Shown: positions 10,594 through 19,369 of the stretch, piece after piece
Layout: the number at the start of each line of letters is the position of its first letter
How positions within the stretch are numbered: the stretch's first letter is position 1
Assembly (NCBI GenBank): GCA_011800805.1
Contig: MPNW01000613.1
Location: 36,033 to 56,353 of the forward strand
Direction: 5' to 3'
Source of the DNA: Hirudo medicinalis
Lineage: Eukaryota; Annelida; Clitellata; Hirudinida; Hirudinidae
DNA length: 20,321 nucleotides
Notes under the pieces: model-generated
What the model saw: the letters and a program-made list of their open reading frames with translations, nothing else
Told to the model about the DNA's origin: nothing
The model's database searches: none
Made by a program: the position numbers and the translations under genes

Positions 10594-10827
10594 CTTGACA
10601 TGTTACAGAGCTTTTAACAATCTAACTTAAATTGCTTGGCTTGATTTTGATACTAGTTACGTTTGCGCCATTATCCAAAGGGCAGACTCATTACTGCAAT
10701 TTGTGTTTAGAAGTCTCACAAAAGACGAAAAGCGAACGAGATTAAGAAAGAAAAAGTAATATATCTTGCATCTTATTGTTTACCTTAAAAATAACTGGCT
10801 AATATAATTGTACCTGGCGTGGGGACG
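10594..10827. promoter_or_regulatory. Candidate bidirectional promoter region
   Basis: These 234 bases separate the C2orf42 ATG (minus strand) from the ATG of the tentative small plus-strand gene at 10828. Head-to-head spacing this short would imply shared promoter sequence. I see no TATA box or CpG-rich block, so the call rests on geometry alone and on the small gene being real. Confidence 0.35.
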
Positions 10828-11348
10828 ATGAAAGCGAATGCTGGAAGAATATTTTCAATCTTTGTTGTCATTAAAGACCAATTGATGCGTTTACTGTTGC
10901 CATTCGCTGTGTTTCTAGGGAGTGCGATTGTGTATACTCCTCTTTTGAGATGTTTCTCTCGTCAAGGCGTCCATTCAAATGGTAAGTTGCTTGTTGTCTC
11001 GAGACCGTCGAAAGGCTTTATTTTCTGCTCTAATTTTGTTTATTTTAACTTTTTAAGGGATTAAGGGGCGTTGACAAGCCTCGTCGTTTTGTCGCTTGTC
11101 AACGAATGAAGTTTGTTACAACTTGACTATATTTTTGAAGGGAAATGAATAAAATTCAAGCTCTAAAAAGTGCTTTGTTTAATTATAAAAATCTCTATGA
11201 AGCCTATGAAGTATGTTGGAAATCGATTTTATTGTGCACTTTTATTGGTAATAAAATTGAATTGAAATCTAAAATTGCTGCTTTGGAAAAAAAATTGGTT
11301 AAAATGTCAATAATTACTGATTGCTTCAGAAATACAATGAAATTTTGA
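10828..11348 (+). CDS. Tentative small two-exon gene, one membrane segment, unidentified
   Basis: Exon 1, 10828-10981, starts MKANAGRIFSIF and ends at a strong donor (G/GTAAGT). It encodes one hydrophobic helix, about residues 18-34 (QLMRLLLPFAVFLGSAIVY). If the acceptor TTCAAG at 11155-11160 is used, exon 2 (11161-11348) stays in phase. That gives a 113-residue protein whose C-terminal half is lysine-rich and possibly coiled-coil (KIELKSKIAALEKKL). An alternative acceptor at 11139-11140 (TTGAAG) would end the protein after only a few codons, at about 53 residues. AATAAA follows at 11390-11395, 42 bases after the stop. I do not recognise the product. Strong donor, head-to-head position and poly(A) signal favour a gene, but homology is lacking. 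Confidence 0.35.
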
Positions 11349-11934
11349 TGAGTAAAAAAATGATCTTAAAGACAAGCACCATTTTCTTAAATAAATCACC
11401 CGTTTGACTTTTGTTTTCAATAACTTTTTGTCTGGCTTTATTCTTTATTCTGGGCAGAGAGTTATCTTAGCACTCAAAATCTATTATCATTCTCTATCAA
11501 TGTCCGATTATTTTCCAAACCATTTGAAACCATTCGATAGCCTTGAATCTTGAATCTTGATCTTGATCTTGCAATCTTTCAGAGTGAATTTAATTACCTC
11601 CAACAAGATTGGTTTACCATCACATTTGCATCTCAAAACTGTCATTTTGAGGCTGGTGAAACATCAAGGAAGATTGCATCATCTGTGAAATTGAAGCGTG
11701 TCACATTGATTTTGATTGCCTTTTGATGTCGCAAGACATAAAAAAGACCTCTAATAAAACTTAAGAATCTCGATTACTACTCCCGATCTCTTTAAAAGCT
11801 TTAAAAAAAATTTTTTCTTCCAATTACTCCACTCTAAATGTTCCTACTAAATTGATCATCGTAAAATAACATGACATCGTGATCACATTGTCGTTCGTCT
11901 CTTTACATCAAAGATGTCCTGACGTGGACCTGAA
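11349..11934. other. Intergenic / 5' region of TBC1D12, with poly(A) signal and short direct repeat
   Basis: AATAAA lies at 11390-11395. A small direct repeat of CTTGAAT/CTTGAT units lies at about 11542-11570. A two-codon upstream ORF (ATG TCC TGA, 11914-11922) lies 13 bases before the TBC1D12 ATG. I see no other coding or RNA feature. Confidence 0.55.
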
Positions 11935-14832
11935 ATGTCTCGCACTCTGCTTGGACCAGCAGAAAACAGCAGAATCATCATCGCCAACAACAACAACAAC
12001 AACACGTGGTCTCACAAGACTCTGAATGGCTGTCTCTCCAGGACCCTTGAAGACCCGGCAGTTGATCAATCACCTCCGATACCAGAAATGCCAGCGTCGT
12101 CGTCACAACGGCAGATGCCGTCGTCGTCGTCTTCGATCTCTTCGTCCGGCAACGTGAAGGCAGCTGCTTCTTTAGCATTCTCATCGCCATCGAAATCGGA
12201 CGCTGGAAATCGTCGATCCATGGCGAACGGACGTCTGCTGTTGGCTATGGCAACATCATCATCATCATCATCCTCACTGCAGAATTTGGAAGCAATTTCA
12301 ACTACCTCTCCATCCTTTCCGCTGCCATCGTCGTCGACATCGCCAGGCAACGTCGAGTCCAACAGCCCGAACAGTGACGACCATCCTGTGCATTTGGCTC
12401 TGTCATCATCTTTATCACCTAAAGCATCGTCATCAATGCCTGAGGTATTGCCACCAGCACCATCAGTTTCACAGACATCATCATCATCATCATCACCACC
12501 ACAAACGTCGAGACTCAAGGATGTTTCCCTGAAGCTGCCATCTTCTGCCTCTTTGTCGTCCTGTCTGACCACTTATCTTTCTATAAAATCTTCACCTTCG
12601 TTCTCTCCCTACACCACGGCCCCGTCCTCCGGCATTCCCAGTCCCTCGTCGGATCATCCCGAATCGCCCCTGGAAGACTCTCCGACTCCCGGAGTTTCGG
12701 GAACTTTGGAAAATTGCGAGGAGGAGGAAGAATCAAAACATTCGAATCTGGAAGCACCTCGAGATCCGAACGACACTTCCCTTTTCCTTTCACCTGGCGA
12801 ATCAAAAGAGTCGTTTTGTCAACAAGGAGGCTGCTGCAGATCTTGTTCGAGGGAAGACGACACAGAAAAACAAAAGCTCGATGATTCAAAGGTATTCTCT
12901 GCCGGTCACGAGGACTCGGCCCCCGTCGTCGGCCCTGCCGAGGGCACCGAAGGACGATCGGACGTGCCCTGCCGATCGAAGCATTTCGCTCAAGATCCTC
13001 TTCTTGCACTCTCCATGGGCCAATTTGCTCACACCCCGTTTTCCACTATGGTGTCTCTCTCTACCTCTCCCCAAGCCGGTGCTCGACAACTCGGTTCTCC
13101 TGTCGCCTCCTCGTCGATAAAAAACGCCCATTCGTCACCCTTCGGGGGATTTCTGGCCAAGTTTGTAGCTTGACTGGATTCGTCGTCGACTGCCGTCGTC
13201 TCGACCGACCCATTTGTAATATAAATATAATTGTGATTGTGATGCTCTAATCATGCAGTAATTAGTTGCTCTTTCGTGCATGTGGCGAGCAGGCTGCTCG
13301 TAGAATAGGCCTTTCATTAGCATGTGTGTGACTGTGTGTGTCCAAAATGTCAAAAAAATATATAGAAATATTTAAGGTGTTTATTGTGATCGAGAGGAGT
13401 GCGGTCGTCCCGATGCATTAATTCGTGCAGACGCCAATTCATACTTTCCTTCTCACCTCTTGAAGGCTCAAGGATGCCCTCCCAGGGCGGGGTTCGACCT
13501 CTGACCTTTCCAAGTCATCTCGACTGGAGAAGTCCACGACCGCTCTCATCCTGCAGGAAAGACAGCCGTAAGTATTCTTCATCTTCGTTTCATGGAGTAC
13601 GAATAACTTATGATAATTAGATCCCCCCCCCCCCGGCCTGCAATGAGACCGACAGATTGACCCCCTCGTGCTATTTAAAATGACACTCATTAGCATATTA
13701 TGCTAAGTAGCCAGTCACCTCTACTCTAATTTCAGCTTTTGTTCCTTGATTATGTTAATGAGATTCTCTGTGCATTGTAGTGTGTGTCAAAAGGAGAGTC
13801 GTTAATTTTATCATTGTCAGAATGAGCGGGGAGTTGTGATGTTATCACAGGTCGTCGTCATCGGGGCGCAGGTCGGGGTTAGGGTTCCTTGCGTTCCTGC
13901 GTGCGACGGTAATGGCAAGGGCCCTCGGGAGGGAGCACTGTATGTATGGGTCACAAAAAGTGCCTCTGATGCTGTGCATGTGGCGCTATATGAATGAAGT
14001 GCATTTGCATTGAATTAATTCGTTGCTAAATGTTAGTAGAGGAGTTCTCGCAGTCCTCAGTATCACTAACGCAGTGTGACTTCGGCTGTTGTGTATGACT
14101 GGCTGGAAGTCTTTTCAGATCCATTTAATTTCATGATAATTCCATTCTTATTTGTCAATTTAGAGGCAACATTGAGCTACGTTGACGTTCGCATTGCAAC
14201 ATTTTGCGTTGTTTATTGTCATTGTTGATGACATCGTATCACTACAATATCATTGATGTCAACACATTTGATACAATGTCAATGGAAATCATTTGAAAAC
14301 ATATTCACCTCATAACAATTTATTTACGAATGTTACACTCGTTGGTGCCGTGCACGATGAAAATAATTGCAAGTTACATCTTAAATCGTTCCAATCATCA
14401 TTCAACCCGAGCTCGCATTGTTTACGTCGTCAAGGGGACTCCCGTCGAAGGCACCTGACGAGGACGCACGACATCGGGCGATGTACGACAACATCGTCGA
14501 GGAGGTCAAGAAGAAAGGTCGGTGAGACAAACTGGAAGCATTCGCCCTTTTCACGAGACGTTGCGAAATCATCGTCATCGACAACGACGTCATCTAGCCG
14601 ATATCACGAGCTTACATCGTCAATGCATCCACGGCATCGTTATCGTTGTCATTGTCATCATTACCGCCACCATCATCGCCAAACATGTTATCGTGACGTC
14701 GCAGAAAAGAGAGAGGCTCGCAAGAATATGGATCGAGTGAAGAACCAACTGAAGATGGAGGACCTCATGTCCAGTGCACTCAAGGTCTGGAAGAGGGACC
14801 TCCTACCCTACTGGGATGATGTGTAAGCTGTC

Positions 14833-14863
<31 letters not shown>

Positions 14864-14900
14864 CGACGACGACGACGACGCTGCTGCTGTTGTTGTTGTA

Positions 14901-14931
<31 letters not shown>

Positions 14932-14944
14932 CTCTTGTTGTTGC

Positions 14945-14976
<32 letters not shown>

Positions 14977-15659
14977 CTGCTGTTGTTGTTGCTGTTATTG
15001 ATGATGTTGCTGTTGTTGTTATTTATCGGTTTTACGCATTTATGTGGCAGATTTATCGATAAGCGATGTTTTAAGGCACTTTTTAAAATTCATCCATTTA
15101 TCCGTGCATCCATGCACTCGTACATTCATACATCCATGCATTCGTACATTCATACATCCATACATCCATGCATTCGTACATTCATACATCCATACATCCA
15201 TGCATTCATACATTCATACGTCCATACAACCATAAGTGGACATTCATCGATCAACCATCTCCCAATCCATCTACATCCATGTACCCATCCAATCACCTAT
15301 CCACTCACTCGCCCATTCGCCCACCCACTCAACACTCACTCACCCACTCACCTACCCACTCAACACTCACCCATCCACTCAACACTCACTCACCTATCCC
15401 ACTCATGATGATGATGGTGATGAAACTCAACCACAATGCTATTCCTATTGGATAGCTTCCTCGTTGCTAACACTGACCAGTGAAATAATGATGATGATGG
15501 TAGTGATGATGGTGGAGGTGACGATGACAATGATGATGTTTGAACAGGAGGAACAACCACAGCACCAGGCAGCTGTGGTGGCATGGCATCCCTCCGAGCA
15601 TCCGGGGTTTGGTTTGGAAGCTTGTCATTGGCAATGACCTCAACATCACCAAAGGTCAA

Positions 15660-15694
<35 letters not shown>

Positions 15695-16487
15695 CGATGA
15701 CGTTGATGATATAATTCTGTTAATAGCGGTGTTTAATTCGAAACGAGATTCATGCTAGCATAAAATATGATGTCGATTGCATTGCAAATGTCGTTTATCA
15801 GTACGACCAATTGAAAAATATAAATAAATTCGAATGTGACATTTGAAACAACGTCAACGCTTCGTGACATGCGGCTCGGTAAACAACAAGAGCACGTTTT
15901 CATTCTCATTGTAATACAACGACGACATTTACGACGACAACAGAGCTGTACGAGATATGCCTGCAACGATTCCAAGAGTTACTCAGAACGGCATCGTCGT
16001 CGTCCTCCTCGTCCTCGTCATCATCGTCGACGTCTGCTTCACCTTCACTCACCAAGGTGGCTTCGAAGTCCATGTCGTCGTCTTCGTCGTCGTTGCCGAC
16101 CAAACAGGTGGGCAATGGTCCCGCTCAGCTATCGACGGCCGACGGCAAGGAGGGGGGTGAGTGAGGACATCGATATTGTTGTAAATATCATCACATTGTG
16201 TCGTTCATGATGTTATTCTAGAAGATATTATTATTATAATGTGTTGTTTCTAGATATTATTATATCATATTATTTCTATATATTATTATATCATATTATT
16301 TCTATATATTATTATATTATATCATTTCTAGATATTATTATGTTATGTTATTGATATTATTCGTGATGTTGTTGTCATTGTTATCGTGGTCGGCAGGGTT
16401 GGCGTCGTCGTTGCTATTGTCGATGTCGCAAGTAGATTCTGTTATTGAGTTAATGCTTGTAATGGAGGAGAAATAGTTGTTGACATG

Positions 16488-16520
<33 letters not shown>

Positions 16521-16575
16521 GGTGTTATTATTATTGTTGTTATTATTATTATTATTATTATTGGTGTTATTATTA

Positions 16576-16633
<58 letters not shown>

Positions 16634-17664
16634 CCATTTGTTGTTCTGTTATTATCTTTATTCAATTGATTGCAAATAAATTTTCTTTTTTCGTGAAATC
16701 TAACTGAAACCATTTCTTTAAAATTGGGAACAATTTACGATCGAATGTTTGATTAAATTAATTATTTTACGAGTAAATTCCAATAAAATTATTTTTTTTG
16801 TTTTTGTTTTCGCTTGTTCTTATTTTATTTGAGATTGGAAATTGATGAAAATGAATGTCGAAAGAGAGGATGTCATGTGTTTAGCTGGGTCGCCATAAAT
16901 AAACAAAAGCGTAAACAAACATTACAGACGCCCTGTTTTCGATGGACAGATTTCATCGATTTTCAGCTACAAATTCACATAAAATATCCACTCGACTTAT
17001 TTCCAAGTTGAAATAATTTTCAATTTTAATTGTTTTAATAATTTTTATCGAATGAATTTTTGATGAAGTAAAGACACAACGCCATTCTTACCTTCAGGGG
17101 TACACGGACGAGCCGGTCGGCAAGATATTGAACAGCATCGAGGAGTCCATGGTCGTACAGGTTGACAGGTCGGTCGCTATTGGAGACGTCTTTGTGATGT
17201 TTCGTTTCTTTGTTGTTGTTGTTGTTGTCGTTGGTGGTGGTGTTGTTGGTGGTGTAGTTATTGGTGTTGTTGGTGGTGGTGGTGTCGTTATTGGTGTTGT
17301 TATTGGTGTTGTTGTTGGTGTTTTTGTTGATGTTGTTGTTGATGACATTATTGTTGATGTTGTTGGTGTTGTCGTTGTTGGTGTAGTTATTCGTGTTGTT
17401 GTTGTTGGTGGTGGTGCTGTTGTTGGTGTTTTTCTATTTTCAATGTTTTGTTTTCGTGGGTTTTTTTCTGCTTGAAAAACAGAGGCCCATGAAATGAAAC
17501 TAAAAAAGAAATTAATTCAAAAAGCGAATCTGTAAATCAGAACAACAGGTTTGCGATGCGAGCGACGATCAAGATATATTTTTTGCGCATTATTGTTACT
17601 GCTGTTGATGTTGTTGTTACAAAAATAATTATTATTATTGTTGTTGTTGTTATTATTATTATTG

Positions 17665-17696
<32 letters not shown>

Positions 17697-19331
17697 GTTG
17701 TTGTTGTTGTTGAAGTGATTAATTGTTGCTGTTGTCGTTTGCGCTTGTTATTATCATTCCTCATTTCACTCAAGAATGTTGGCAATGAACGAACGAACGA
17801 ACGAACGAACGAATGAATGAATGATTTTTTTTTCTCAAATACACGAAAATGGAAAATCCCAAAAAGCTTTCAGACAAGAGAGATTTTCAAGAAGATTTTC
17901 CACCTTCGTGAGACATTATTTATTTATACGCAAACGGAGCGAATTAATCACCAAAAGCAAAATTATCTTAAAAAAAAAAAAGAATAAGCAAATTTCAGTT
18001 CACAGTTGAGTGATTCCACGCATTTCGTGCAGCGTGACTTTATGCGTGAGTGCGTCCGTAAGATGATTTGTTGAAGGTTTATCCATTGTCAAGATCGAGT
18101 GACTGCAGGACGCCAACTTAACTTAAATGTACTCCATTTATATAGCGCCATATGCATAGCGTCAGAGGCGCTTCTTGTTAGCCATTTATGTAGCGCTCCT
18201 TCCCAGGCTGGGTTTCGAACACGACACCTAGCGCTCGAACAAGCGCCCTGTTCGCAACCTGACTTGCGTCGTCGTTAGTTCTAGATAGTGTTAATTCTAT
18301 TAACTATAACTGTAACTGAAAACTCTAATAACTGACGGAAACCAAATCAGTTAACCGTAACTATAACTATAACTGACCGCGCCCAAATAACTATAACTAT
18401 AACTTTAACTNGGATGGATGGAGGGATGGATGGATGGATGGATGGATGGATGGATGGATGGATGGATGGATGGATGGATGGATGGATGGATGGATGGATG
18501 GATGGATGGATGGATGGATGGCTGTTTGGATGGATGGATGGAAATGTGAATGAATCCATCTCACGTGAGTGGGTTTTCCAAGTGCTTGAGGGTGGAGAGT
18601 TCTTCCTCGATGACGTCACTCTCAATGTTGTCTCCTTCCAGCTCCTTGACGAACCTTGGATCTTTCAACCATTTCATGTGTGTCTCGTACTTGGCTCTCC
18701 TCCTGTTGATTTAATAATAAAAATAATAGTAATAATGATAATAGTAATAATAATAATAATAATGATAACGACAAAAGTATTAATAATAATAATAACATTA
18801 ATAGTAATAACAATCACCATCGTCAACATCATCATCGTCGTCGTTGTCGTCGTTGTCGTCATCATCACCAACGATAATAATAACTGATAAATATTAATGC
18901 AATCGGTGATAATGTAATTAATTCAATTCCATTATCAATAAAAGATCAATTTCAATCTTGTCTTTTCAATATTCTTTATCTGTTGTTTAAAAAGTTTTAC
19001 AAGTTGTACTTATTGAGCGGTGTTCTTTAAGTAGTTCATTTGTTTACTTTTGTTCTTATGGTGCCTTCTTGTGACTTGTAACGTGTTAATGAGGGTCAGT
19101 CTGATGGCGGAAGCGTGTGTTTCCTTAAGGCTGACCCTTGAGTTATTTTATTTGGTTTCTTGTGTTGCTTTGGTGTTTGTTATTGAGATGCTTGGTTGAG
19201 TAAAAGTGCTCAAAAATTTCATGAAAATAATGAAAAAAATAATAATTACTAAAGGTAGAGACGAAATATGTACAAGAAATGTTTCAGTCATTCAATTTTG
19301 CTTCTAAATATTACGCTGATGATGATGATGG

Positions 19332-19369
<38 letters not shown>

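Noticed and set aside
12066..12572. 168-residue Asp/Glu-rich minus-strand frame
   Set aside because: Antisense shadow of the Ser-rich TBC1D12 exon: TCG/TCA serine codons read as acidic codons on the other strand.
14293..14826. Single 177-residue open frame covering two TBC1D12 exons
   Set aside because: The first conserved exon (14435-14517) is coded in a different frame. Splicing 14517 to 14705 restores the family sequence.
14902..15637. Long open frames of Leu, His/Ile/Pro (133-168 residues)
   Set aside because: They read straight through microsatellites and minisatellites, with no family resemblance and no codon bias. They lie in a TBC1D12 intron.
17128..17475. 115-residue frame continuing from TBC1D12 exon 7 into Val/Gly repeats
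   Set aside because: The exon is followed by a usable donor at 17169, and the continuation is (GTT)n/(GGT)n microsatellite without TBC homology.
17875..17912. Candidate for the missing TBC1D12 RTFP exon (GATTTTCCACCTTCGTGAG)
   Set aside because: In no frame does it give RTFPxLxIFQ, and there is no donor at the needed position.
18290..18410. Telomere-like repeat
   Set aside because: The AACTAT hexamer is degenerate, interrupted and not the TTAGGG type expected of most animals.
18347..18887. Frames of IHPS and MDGW repeats (92-157 residues)
   Set aside because: Products of the (GGAT)n array and adjoining triplets. One crosses the undetermined base.
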